Assembly (NCBI GenBank): GCA_023333565.1
Contig: JAJKFH010000374.1
Coordinates: 3,162,001 to 3,226,000, forward strand
Length of the DNA: 64,000 bases
From: Puffinus mauretanicus
Lineage: Eukaryota > Chordata > Aves > Procellariiformes > Procellariidae
Direction of reading: 5' to 3'
The position numbers and the translations under genes are program-made. The notes below the pieces were generated by a model, which was not told the origin of the DNA, did no database searches, and was given only the letters and a program-made list of their open reading frames with translations. This document shows positions 45,791 to 60,700 of the stretch, piece by piece (the first letter of the stretch is position 1; the number at the start of each line of letters is the position of its first letter).

Positions 45791-48700
45791 TCAGCTAGTG
45801 TAATAGATGTGAAAGAACAGAGTCTTATTGCGGAGGAGAGAGTACGAGTTATCGAATTTCAGCAGGTAGATGCCCTCGCCTGGGTACTCGTGGCTGCCTG
45901 CCTGCACCTCCCGATGGCTGTTCCTCCGATACACAGGCATGATCTCTCCATAGCGGTTCCGCAGATAGCTTTTGGAACCCCTTTCCACGTCACCAACAGG
46001 GGAGAGTCCTGAATGGGAGAGAGGAGACAAGTAAGCAGGCCAGAGCCCGTTAAGCCACTAGGTAGTCCAGAAAAAGATCAGCAAGACCAGAATGCAGTAG
46101 AGGAATGCAGATATATGAAAGGCTAACTATGATAGCATTACCCGTAGCATCTGCTCTGACCTTTCTGCAAAGAATACCCGCAAAGTCCAGCTTTCCTTAT
46201 CATGACAAAGGATATGCTGAGAACCAGTTCGCTTGGGAATACTGATGGGACAGTATCCACTTGCCTGCTAGCCTGGTCTCCTCTCCTTGGACTTACCTTT
46301 TAGACACCTCACTGCTTTTATACACACAACAGTGGTGCAGTGATATAGACTTGAAGCAAAAGAAAGGCAAGAAAGCTCTTAGCTATAACCTCACTGTGTT
46401 TATATCCTCAATTCCTCATACAGGAACCGCTTTGGAGAACCTGCAAAATTAATTTCAGACACCAACCCCCCCCAGCTACACTGGTCACACATCCACTGAA
46501 ACCACAGAAGAGGCAACACCACTCTGTGTTTCACAAGTACAAAGACACAGGTAGCAATCCTCTCAAATGCAGTCAGCAGGAGCTACTGATGTACTGGGGG
46601 TAAAAAAAAAAAACAACCACCAAACAAAAAAAACCCAGAAACAAAATCTTTTTGCTTCTACTCACCACCAGAAATTTCTCAGTCTGAGAGGCTAAGAAAA
46701 ACAGTCACGTTAAAATTTCAGACCCTAATCTTTTTATCAGCTAGAAGTTGAAAAAGTGAATTCTGATTTTATTTTTCAATGTGTTCAATTTTAAGAACGC
46801 TCTTGGAGAGGGACAGCCATTGACATATGCTGAAGCAGGAAGGGCTAAATGCTTTCTCATCACAGCCTAACCAAGAACACAAAAGGCTGCAGAGATAACA
46901 AGTGGGCTGAGTAAACAAAGTAGATGGAAATTACAGCATCTGACAGACTCTCTCAGCAGCATGGCAACAAACACCACAAATTAACCCTTATAAGCTCTGC
47001 ACTAACCTTCAATTTCCTCCTCCTCCTCTTCATCCTCCTCATCACTGGATTCGCTGACCTGAACAGTAATGGCAGTGCTAGTAACCGTGGTCCAGTCAAA
47101 ATAGACTCCAAACCCAATGTCGTAGTCATCTGTAGCAAACTCCCAGCAAATGCATTTCCCATCAGGATGGGTTGGCACGCGGACTGTCACCACCTCGCCT
47201 CGCTTCACCACCATCCGGCCATTCTTCTCTTTTCCCATCTTGGCTTTGAATTCCTTCATCTTCTCAGTGGTCCACATGGTGGGTGGAGCCAGAGGGGGAG
47301 GCTGAGCTGAGACAAGGGAGAAGATCAGGGCTCACCTTACTTTTCACTACTGACAAACTGTTATCTGAAAACAGTGAAGCTATTTCTGATAAGGCTTTTG
47401 CATTCTGGAGCCTGCTCCCAGAAGCCTTGGATGTGAAGTTTTCCCACTTGCTAGCCAGGAGCCCAAATTTCCAGCAGGAATTAGCAGTGTCTCCAGAATA
47501 GCCTCTGCTCTTCTCTAACCAGGGCAGGCACTTAAAAAGTGTCCCCAAGAAGTGTTTTCCTCTCAGAACTCACCTTTCCTCTGCTCCCCAAGGAGGTCTG
47601 CAGTCTCCAGCTCAGCTGAAAGGATATCCACAGCACCAGTGTGATCTGACTGAATCATGACTATATCCCCTGCTCCTTGAGGTACATGGTAGTTGGTTAT
47701 CCGAACAACAGCTTCCTGCACAAAACACGTAAGAAACGTCGTCACAAAGACCATCCTGGTAAGAAAGTCCTGAGTTGGATTTAAAACAACTCATTAGTAA
47801 TTCAGGCATCTTTCTGAAGCCAAGTCAGACCCTGCAGAAGCTTCTATTAGTTAAAAAGAACTGGCTGGCTCTGAGACACCTCTCTGCATTATTTCCCCCA
47901 CAGCATCAAAGTCATGGAAGTCAAATGCTGTGTTAGTCTCACAAATTACACACCCCTTGGCCTCCCCAGGAGTCCCTGGACAGGCACGTCTTTGCATTTG
48001 CCTCACAGTTAATTGTCACCTCTCAACAAAGCAACAGCCTTACAGATTTAGCTGACTACTCTTGGAAAGAATTCCCAAGACACAATCTCTCTAGGGAAAG
48101 CCTTTCAGCTCTGTGTGCGAGTAGACTACACCCACAATCAAACTGTCATTTGCTGTGTCCTAGTTAAAAGTCCATCTGGTTCACTAGGGCCAGCCCTCTC
48201 TCCTCGTATATGCAAACTCACAGCTCCTGAGCTGGGTGCCACTTGCACAGGTTTTCCCAACTGTATCTGTAATGCAAACAAATTGGCTGCTCACCAAAAG
48301 AAGCAAAAGATGACAGTGTCACTTTCAGTTCCCTCTTCCATAAATCTGCAAGAAGGGAATTCCCAGAAGCCCCAGACAAGAGGCAGAAGGTGAGAATAAC
48401 CTTGAAGTCTTAGCGAGCCAAAAACTGCAAGAAAGCGAGGGCTAGCCGAAGACACAAGAGGCATTTTGCAAATCAAACTGGTAACATTTACTTCCCGCTA
48501 ATGTATAGAAAGAAAATATAACTGAACCTATGTTAATACCACTTTTGCCTTAACACAATCCTTAAAACCTCAGTCCCATAGCCATAAGCACAGCAGTAGG
48601 GTGGAAGAACTATTGCTGCACCTCTGTCCTTACTTTCAGACATAAGAAACACCCACCTACCTCTTTGAGGGACTGGATTTGGTCAGGCAGCTTGTCTTCT

Positions 48701-51700
48701 AGTTCAGCCACTTCCTGGTCCTCCAAAGTGCCAGCTTCTTTCTTCAAATCCTCTGTCGCGCCCGCACTCACAAGCGACCCAATCTGCAACCTTTCGGAGG
48801 AAGAGAGCACTACAATTCAGCACTTGCACCCAGGGTACAGCCAGCAGAGGAATCACTCTGCTCTGGAACTCGAATTCAAATGGACTGAAGGGAATAAGCT
48901 TCTGTGGTCAGCACCTGCCAACTGCACAAAGAGCCCTTTGCAACCCAGTCCTGCCCTCATTTCCACGTGACTATCTTCCATGTGAGCCAGAGGGAGCAAC
49001 TTCAGTGAGATACTCCGTATTTACCATCCTTTAGACAGCAGTAATTCACTGCACTCACCCCACAGCATGCTAGCTCACCAACACTGTACTAAGTGCAGAG
49101 ATCAGTAGCAACTTTTCTGCTCAAGAAAGGACAACTTCTTTTATGCCAGCTACTACATGACATCTGCATATTACATCAGAGGTCAACTGGGTCAGTGAAA
49201 GGATTCAAAACAGTTTTTACAGCCCTCCTGAATATGTCCTCTATTTAAGTGGCCCATTATGCCTTTCCTATTAGCAATCCTAAGAGATAGAGGGAGCACC
49301 CAGGTGTCTCTCTGCCATACTCAAATATGCTGCACAGACAAGCAAGCCATAAGACATACAACAGCAGCACAATAATAGCAAAGAGGTCCAAGTACTGCGC
49401 TGTGACAAGAGGAGGTGGACATATTAGAACAAAAAGAAAGGTACATAGCAGGAAAAGAATGGGCAAGAAAGGAAACATCTTCAGCATTCATTCTCTGTTG
49501 AGGACTTTCTTCTAAATTATATTAAAAAAATGCTGGGTATTGTCTACAGCTGGAAAGGGTTATCATCCCAAATGAACTCAGAGGGATGCCAGAAGGGTCT
49601 GCCCTGTCATACTCTCGGATACTATGTGAAACTTTCATGAGAAGCAACCTAGTCTTTAACGAGAATAGAAACAGTTGCCCTTTTGAAAAGCAAATCCTCC
49701 TGTAAAACCAATGTGAACTGTCTTGGTCTAAAGGATCAGAAACATGAGAACACAGCAGTAATGGCAAATATGCACATTTCCTCAAATGCCTCCTTTCAGA
49801 AATGAGAAATATGCTCATAGCAAGGGAGCAGACTATCAGTATAGTGTGGAATAGTTTAAAAAAATAATTTAAAAAAAACAACATACACAGCTCAACTCAG
49901 ACGCATTCCTTGCTGCATCCATAGAGAGGACTAGAACAGGGCAAATATGGCTTTTGTTTCCAAATCTTTACTCCTATCGGGGTACAGATTTTATCCAGAA
50001 ATAAAGCCATTTCTTACTTAAATTCTCTCAACAGTGTGATTTCCTTTCCTAGAAATGGCATGATAGACCAGAAGGTCTGTAAGAAAAACTCAAATGAGCT
50101 GAATACCAGGATACACAAAATGGCAGCAGATGGACAATATAAGAAAAGAAGGGACACTTGGAGGGGACAATTTTTTAAGGGAAGAACTCTCACAGTGATC
50201 CGTAACTATTTCTCTGGCAGCCCAGGACAAATTTGGACTTCTATGCCATCATTTTCCAGCCCACTTGCTTTTTAGCTTAGCAGTTGCATGATCACACCTA
50301 GAAGGGCTATTTGGTCACTTGGTACCATAGGTGCGCATATCTGCTCAAAAGGCTCTCCATCAACATATGAGCTAACAGCTTGGGAATTTTTTCCTCCAGA
50401 AGCTCCTGAAGCCCAAGAGTCTCACTGAAAGATTAGGAAGAGCTACACAAGCTTTATAAGCAAATTTACAAAGACAGAGTTCAGCTGATTCCTCCTCACA
50501 CAACCCTCTTGGACCATCCCTGTCCCTTTCAAAGGATATCTAACTTAGACAAATTTATCGGGTAACATTCACAAGTATCCAGCACGTACTTTGGCCATTT
50601 TGCTCACAGTCTACATTAATCTCTTCGAAGAAAGTTAGAGGACATAATCAAGAGATGGAAGAACACATGTTTGGAGTTAAGAAGGCTGACATGGATGTCA
50701 TTAGCATCAAGCCAAGATGGCATCAAACTGCTGTTTTAGTAAGTAGGGTGGTTTGTTGGTTTTTTTGGCCGGATTTTTTTTTCCCCTCCTTTTCAATGAG
50801 GTTGTGGTTTATCTACTGTCTGATGTAATTAACTCACACATTTCTGAAATTGTATCCTGTGCAACAAACGTATAATGGCAAATGAAACTCCACTGCATAT
50901 GGTATTAGTGCTTGTAACCAATGCAATGACTTGGTCACAAGCACCACATGCCCAACAGATACTAACAAGCCAAACATCTGATAACAGGGTCGATCAGCAG
51001 CATTAATGAAGGAGTGACATAGAAACACAGGGTGAAGAAAAAAAAAACAAAATGTTGTCAGGAAAACAGTAAAAGGTGTTTTCTTGTTCAGCTTCCACCA
51101 GCATTATAGACAGTGGGAATGCTTAATTATTAAAGTAACCTTCAGACAGGATAGAGAAAATTTCCTGCTTAAAGTTTATTAGCTCTTACAATGGACTACG
51201 AAACCTTGCAGGGTTCCTTCCAAGCTGAATGATTCTGTGATTTGAATAGCTGAGCCATGAACTACACTTCATCATTTCATAAGCTTTAAAACAAGCTTAA
51301 GCCTGTAAGAACAGCCCCTCCTATACTGATTCCAGTATATACTGTCCCAAAGCAGACAATTCAGTCTCCAGTCCCTTCTCTTCACCTGCACAGAATCAAG
51401 TGCCATACGGAGGAGGTCACAGGGGCGAAACACACTGTCATGCCTGTGGGCCACAATACACAAAAATATCTTCCTACCCGCTCTGCGAAGTACTGGACTC
51501 CAAAGAATCAACCAGCTGACCTGCAGGCTCTGTCTTTTGGGCTGGGTCTTCATTTTCTAACAACAAATAGAATATACGGAGAGAAGGTGAAATAAATTTC
51601 GGTCTTTAGGATATACAAACAGGAGGAAAAACTACAGCCATCACTCATACGTCGATAAGGTCACATGGCTGTGTAACGAAGAGCTGTGCCAACCAGTTTT

Positions 51701-52977
51701 TCATGTTATGAGCTGTATCTAGCACAGAACAATGATTTTTAATCGTCTCAACCCTAGGAAAGGGAGAACAAAAACCCATGTAAGTTTTTGGTGCAGAACC
51801 ACTCTCAGAAGCAGTGTTCATTCAGGAACCACCGATTCTAGCTTTAGAAGGACAGAACAAGGCCAAATTTCATCACGTAAAACTGGGCTGACAAAGCCCT
51901 GGAAAAAGCAATCATGCAGCGGTTCCCACAGGGCACTGACGGGATGGAAATTCCTAGGTCACTGTAAAAGGACCATCTATAAAGATGGCTCCTGGTCTCC
52001 CCCGAGTCTCCTGAACTCTGGGAAAACTGTCCCCACACAACTGCGGTATGTGCTCCACAGCCCCGCTGTCTGATCGCATTAAGGCAGTGAACTGGGCATG
52101 GACAAGTTCCAGCTTTTGCAGCTCTCTGATGATACGCTTTACAGCCGCTGGCCATTTCGTGGAGTCAATTCAAAGCTGGGAGGCACCTCCAGCCCACGGG
52201 CATACAGCACCAGGCCCCCAGCCCACGGCAGAGAACGCATGGCGGGAGTAGTCCAGCTCCCGGCTAGACGGGGCCTCTTTCACCAGCGAAAGCACCCTGT
52301 CTCTAATAAATCTCCATCAATCCTCGCTCTTTCCACTGCGGGGAAGTAACGCCGGGCACTGTCGCTGTAGTTCCAGGCGCTCGGGCGGCAGGTGGGCCGA
52401 GCACCCCGGGGGGCAGCGGCGGTGCGGGCCCGCCCTAGGCGCAGGTGCCAGCTGCTGAAGGGCACGCCCAAACATCACAGCCTGCCCCTCTCCCCCCACA
52501 CTCGGTACGGCAAATGTTAGCCAGGGACTAAGTCCCGATGCTGCTCTTCGCAAGGGGTACGGTATTTTCACCGAAGCAAACTGCCACCGTGGACAGAACA
52601 CCTCTCCGGGAGAAACAAGGAAACCCACCACGGAAAGGAAACTCACGGCATTCTCCCTGGCCGTTAAGGCCAACGCTAAAATACGCGCCCCCGGGCCTGC
52701 CGCCTCACCGCCGGCAGCCCCTCACGCACTGCCCGGCAGCCCGCGGGCAGCCCGCCGCCGGGGTGGGAGTGTCCTCCTCAGGGACCCCGGCCGGGCTGCA
52801 AGCGCTCGCCGCCGGCGGGAGGGAAGCGCGCAGGCGGGGAGCCGCTCCCGCCACCCTCTCCCCTGCGGAGCCCGTACCTGAGGGGACCTGAGGCGTGGGG
52901 CCGCCGCGGCCGCCCGGCGCCCCGACGGCCGGGGGCTCGAAGCGGGAGCCCGCGGCGGGGGCCAGCACGTCCGACAT
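45791..52977 (-). CDS. TMED8: TMED8, GOLD-domain protein (6 exons, complete, 322 aa)
   Basis: GOLD-domain protein related to p24/TMED cargo receptors and to ACBD3; its exact role is poorly known. Exons, in transcript order: 52878-52977, 51478-51556, 48661-48790, 47574-47715, 47007-47306, 45791-46008. These sum to 969 nt, 322 aa plus stop, against about 325 aa in human, with all phases matching. The N-terminal third is low complexity. Residues about 80-103 form an acidic, charged helix ([15 protein letters not shown]). The GOLD domain fills the C-terminal half, with [30 protein letters not shown] and the last strand [21 protein letters not shown] run of Asp/Glu ([15 protein letters not shown]) is inserted inside the domain. 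No signal peptide or C-terminal membrane helix is seen, unlike true p24 proteins. The gene is head-to-head with SAMD15. Confidence 0.95.
51205..51243 (+). mobile_element. CR1-like LINE 3' tail fragment
   Basis: The stretch around ggttccttccaagctgaat followed by gattctgtga matches the usual 3' end of avian CR1 elements (GGTTCCTTCCAA... then ATTCTRTGA repeats). Only the tail is recognisable; the 5' part has decayed or was never inserted. It lies in TMED8 intron 2, antisense to the gene. Confidence 0.5.
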
Positions 52978-53193
52978 GGGCAGGGCTGAGCAGGCGGCCG
53001 GCGCGCGCGGAGCCGAAGGCGGCAGACCGCCACGGCGGAAAGAGCCGAGTGGGGCCGAAGCGCTGCTGCCGCCGCCGGCGGAAACACCCGAGTGGAGGGG
53101 CGGCAAGAGCCGATCGAGTGCGTGCGAGCCAGGCAGAAGGGAGAGGGTGGTACCGCGGTGCTCATCCCTCAGCCTCCCCCCTCAACAACGCAG

Positions 53194-53198
53194 CCAAT
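53194..53198 (+). promoter_or_regulatory. CCAAT box (NF-Y type)
   Basis: CAGCCAATCA matches the NF-Y consensus (RRCCAATSR core) near the middle of the TMED8/SAMD15 shared promoter. Confidence 0.6.
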
Positions 53199-53309
53199 CA
53201 AAAACTAGTTCCGTAGAGCCACCAGGCGCGGGACGCAGGCGGCTTTGTAGGCTAATAGTATGGAGGGGGTGGCGGAAGGGAAAACGGCGTGCACCTCCAG
53301 GAAGTGGTG

Positions 53310-53323
53310 GTTGCCATGGGAAC
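53310..53323 (+). promoter_or_regulatory. RFX X-box
   Basis: GTTGCCATGGGAAC differs at one position from the perfect palindrome GTTGCCATGGCAAC recognised by RFX factors. It lies 47 bp upstream of the SAMD15 start codon. X-boxes close to start sites are typical of cilium and sperm-flagellum genes. Confidence 0.7.
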
Positions 53324-53370
53324 GGGGCCGCGGAAGGACGCGTTACCGAGGCGGCCTGGGGACGGCGCCG

Positions 53371-56456
<3,086 letters not shown>

Positions 56457-57790
56457 AAGCAGATGCTCTCCCTGTATCGCAGAGGGCCCAGAGGCAGGAT
56501 TAGAGAGACTCACACTGCACTTCCACCTTTGTACGAAACCCAGCAGGGACAGCAAAATATACCCTTATTACCTTGCAGTTTGTCCAAGGAGGTACAGTTC
56601 CACCTTGTCCTGATTATAGAAAAGGCCATTGCAGCTCTTAGCCATTTAATGACAGCAAACACATCCCCACATTGGCTCTTTTCTGCAATCCTTCATTTGT
56701 TTCCACGAACTAAGTGAAGCAGAAGCTATAAATCAGACTGTACCACTGTCTGTCTTTCACTTCTGCTTCACAGTTGATTAAAACGACCAAAAAACAATCA
56801 TAGACATATTTTAATTACCAGTGATTGATAACAACTTCCCTGCAGCTCAAGTGAATAGATTTCTCCCAGGCTTTAGTGTCTGCAGACTGGGCTCACTGCA
56901 AAGCCCAGATGTAAGATAAATGGCATATACAATAACTGGTATACATGTGTGGTGTCAACTCCTGTCGGCGGTCGTAATTAAGCAAGGGGCCTAGTTACAA
57001 CATGTACAACTAATCCCTGGCCTCACCACAGAAATTATTTCCTGTAAGGCAAAATCAGTCAGTGGTTTCTCGTAGTAAACAGTACTGAAACAGATGGTAG
57101 ATGACGGCAGGAAGTATAAGAGAATACTGTAAGCTGAACTAGAGAATTTAGGGAATAAAAAAATGCTTTGTCCTGGGTGGATTTGGACAGAATATCCAGT
57201 TACCTCCTTTTTCCTTGAAAGAAGTATCACATAATCTGTGGTAGTGGGGTGCATTATCACCACCAAGGAAGCATGAATAAGTGCTGATTAAAGCCTGGCT
57301 CAACGGAAAGAGTGCTCCTGACTAAATCATTACTATTTTGTCTGGTATCAACGGCTTCCTTGAGATCCCCCATGGAAAAACTTAAAAAGAAGAAAAAAAA
57401 AAAAAAAGACTGGGCCCAATCCTGTTTAGTTATTTATGCCAAAGCTGTAGCCAATACACTACAAAATAACAGTAATTTGGTTTTGTAATTCTATTTTCTA
57501 TTGAAACTGCAACAGAAACCCAGTGAAACTGAAGCAGTTCATAGGCCAAAGTGACTATGTAATAAGCAAATTCAGACCAAAATAAAGCAAGACACAGGCA
57601 GCCAGGGAGAAGCAAGTTTGCTGAGCAGTCTAGAGTGAAACTTCTGGAAGCAAATGTGTACATAGGGTTATTGGCTGGAATATTTTAAAGAGCCCAAGAG
57701 TGAACAGTGCTGGTTCTTGCACCCCTTAGTCCCACGAGGGGGCTGGGATGAGATCTCAGCAAAGCATTCTGCCATGGGCTTTGTTACAGT
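56457..57790. other. SAMD15 3' UTR and gap to convergent NOXRED1
   Basis: There is no coding exon. Plus-strand polyadenylation signals ATTAAA at 56777-56782 and AATAAA at 57154-57159 could end SAMD15. I did not find a clear minus-strand AATAAA close to the NOXRED1 stop. A poly-A tract sits near 57394. Confidence 0.5.
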
Positions 57791-60700
57791 TTACAAGGAT
57801 TTAGAATAATAGTCAGCAGTTTCCTCTGGAATTTCTGAAGCAGCTGTGGAGAATGGAGACTTGTCATCCAACGTCACACCAGGCTCCACTACAGCTGAAG
57901 TAAGAGATGTCTTGCTGCTGATCAGCCGACATTGCTTTGTAGGCCAGTCTCCAGAGGATGCCTGGTACAGCAGAGCAAGATGGCACTGGACAAGCTCACT
58001 TTTTTCTAGCAGCTGGCTAAAGGGAGACTCTCTCAGTTGTGCAGCTGTCAGGTCAAACCAGGGGAAGGTTCTGGAAAGAGAAACCAAGTGGAAACATTTA
58101 TGGGCAATAACAGTCTGAAGCAGCTTGCTAATAATTTAACAAATAATGGTTTTCTTCAATGTCTGACTACGAGTCTCTTTCTTGGGTCTTTGAGAAACAA
58201 TAAGACTCAGAGACTTGAATCTGAAGTGTTCCAGGCATTACTCTGCCATGCGGAGCAAAACTGAGCCTAATGGCTCTAGAACAATCCTGCACAAGCAGGA
58301 GTCCTTTCCCTCAAGCAGTGTTCTCCTGACTTAACATCCTCAATAGTCTAATCCATGAACTGCCGTAAATTCATTACCCATAAGAACTGTCCTCTCTAGA
58401 TATTCCCATAGGAAATTTTTTTTCCTGCATCCAATGCCCCAGTCCTGATCAGTGGCTTCAGACAAGCCTGGTAAGCAGCCAAACAGGAACCAGGGACAAA
58501 ATAACTCGGGGATGATAGCCCAGGTCTTTTATTGCTAATACATCATTTAAGGCAATCTTCCCTGGCAGGTATGTGGTCCTCAGGGCAACACACAGTTCAG
58601 CACTTTCCAACCCAACAAGACAAGCCATGCTTCAGCTGTGGGACGAGACAAGTTTCAGAGCAAAGAGGAAGCCTGGACAAGCAGTACCTCAGCATTCAAC
58701 CCTTTACTTACTCCTCTTGAGTCATTGAAGAGGCAAAACCTTTGCTGACAAAACTCTTGCACACAAACAGTGGGCAGGAAGTTTTCTGCTCTGCACAGAT
58801 GGGGCAGCGTTCAGGAAAACAGAGGTCATTGAGTAACTTCAGTGCCTTCTGGTGAGGCAGGCTCTGCCACGTGCTGCTGTTCAGGGCTGCATAGAAAATG
58901 GCCACCAGCCATTCAGCACTGACTCTTATTTTCCCTGCAGGACAAACAAAATCAAATGTCAATTACCAGTGTGCACACAGGTGTGAAGAGATATTCTCAT
59001 CTCCCACTCCTGTGAAGAATTGTGTTGGCAGTCAGTTAGAGCGGGTTTATTTGAAACCTCTGATCTAGGATCATTTTAGATGAGGGATGCTGAAATTAAT
59101 AGTAACAAGTCTAGTATAGCTTGTATTTTCTGTAGCTCATTCTCATCGAGTAAAGAGGAGTCCTTTACAGGCTGCATATAAAGTAGTATAACCATTCAGC
59201 CATCATGGCATGATGAGCACTGTATCTGCTTTAAGAGCATTCGGCAACGCAAGAATTAGAAGTGCACACGGAAGTGTATACTGAAATAGCGATGGACAGA
59301 GGTAGCAGCTGGCAGAAGGAACAGCACGTCCATGGAAATAGAAGTTGTGCCTGCGGGAAGATAAACAGATTTTGGGCCATGTTCTTGCTCAGAAAGAATA
59401 TCTCAGCTCCTGCTCACTGATTTAGCCTCAGAGCTACTATTGTTTCATGATGGGAAATGGTAGCTCTTTAGAAACTGGTGGCAGGTACATGGAAAGCACT
59501 GTTCCTGAAAGAAATGGTGACCCCCGGGGCACTAATCAGAGAAACCAGTGAAGGAGACACATACTGCCTCATTTTGCCCGTCCACTTCTCGTGCATGACT
59601 ACCCCCTTCCATGCACGCTATTTCCACTCCAGCTTTAGCTGTACAGTGGCAGGATTTCTCTAGGAGGGTTTTCCTCTGCACACTGCACGCCTAACTGACA
59701 AAATTATCGCCAGCCCAGACCCAGCCTTGAATCATACAGGCAGGGGAACCACCGAGCGCAACACCTCAGAAGAACTGCTACCAAGTTGAAGCAAAACGAG
59801 AGCTTTTACCTCGGGAACTGCAGGCGCACGTTGCCCGCACAGCAGCAGGGTCTCGCAGCGCCGCGGGCACTGTCCCCTTCGCCCCCCACTCATCGGGCCC
59901 CTGGCCAGAGCACCGGTACTGCGGCCTCACGGTGGCACTGTAGCAAAGGAGTTGCTTCAACCTGAAAGCGGAGGCAGCCGAAATGAGCGTAGCGGAAGAG
60001 GGAGAGGATGCTTCTGCAGAGCCCGGGCTGCGCTGCGGCGGAGCCGGCGCCCGGAGTCGGCGCCCGGAGCCGGCGGTGGCCGCACAGCACGGGTGGGTTC
60101 GTGGGGTTTTAAGGTCCTGCGTCAGGGAAACTCGGAGGAAGCCGCAGGGGATATCCCACTGCACCGTCCATGGCTGAGTCAACAGTTGCTGGGATTCATC
60201 CCATTAACGTTTCTTATGACGGCTCCTTTCCAATAGCCATCTTAACTAGCTAGAAAGGTTCTTTGTGTTTGATGGACCCTCATTCCCTTGTGTTAAAGTT
60301 AATCCACGAGCCTTAACACTGCAATGGAGAGATGGCCACAATAGGATTGTTAATTTTGCCATGTAGTGGTCTGTTTAAAAAAAAAAAAAAAAAAAAAAAA
60401 GGGATGTGTGTAAAAATCATCCCTTGCACTTTCTTCCCCAGTGCACAACACAGGTCATACCACAACTGCAGCAGCACAGGAACGTGTCGAGGTCCAAGTC
60501 CCTCCCCACTGCATGCAGATTCCCTCAAGCAAGGTCTCTCCTATCTGTTCCTCTCCTTTCCCCTCCCTTCTGCAGCTGGATTCCCACTACTTGTCTGCCC
60601 TCCCTCAGACCTGCAATCAACAGCCAGCATCACCCAGGTTTAGCTGATGGAGGAGAAACTAGGTTTAGCTGGTAAGGAGGAGGAAGCAGTTATCTTTTGC

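Larger units (their letters stand above)
52978..53370. promoter_or_regulatory. Bidirectional CpG-rich promoter between TMED8 and SAMD15
   Basis: The two start codons (TMED8 52977 minus, SAMD15 53371 plus) are 393 bp apart within a CpG-dense block of roughly 52340-53830. It contains a CCAAT box at 53194-53198 and an RFX X-box at 53310-53323. No TATA box is seen. Confidence 0.8.

Noticed and set aside
53260..53370. Upstream in-frame ATG as the SAMD15 start
   Set aside because: It would place the X-box in the coding exon and adds sequence with no family similarity; kept only as an alternative.
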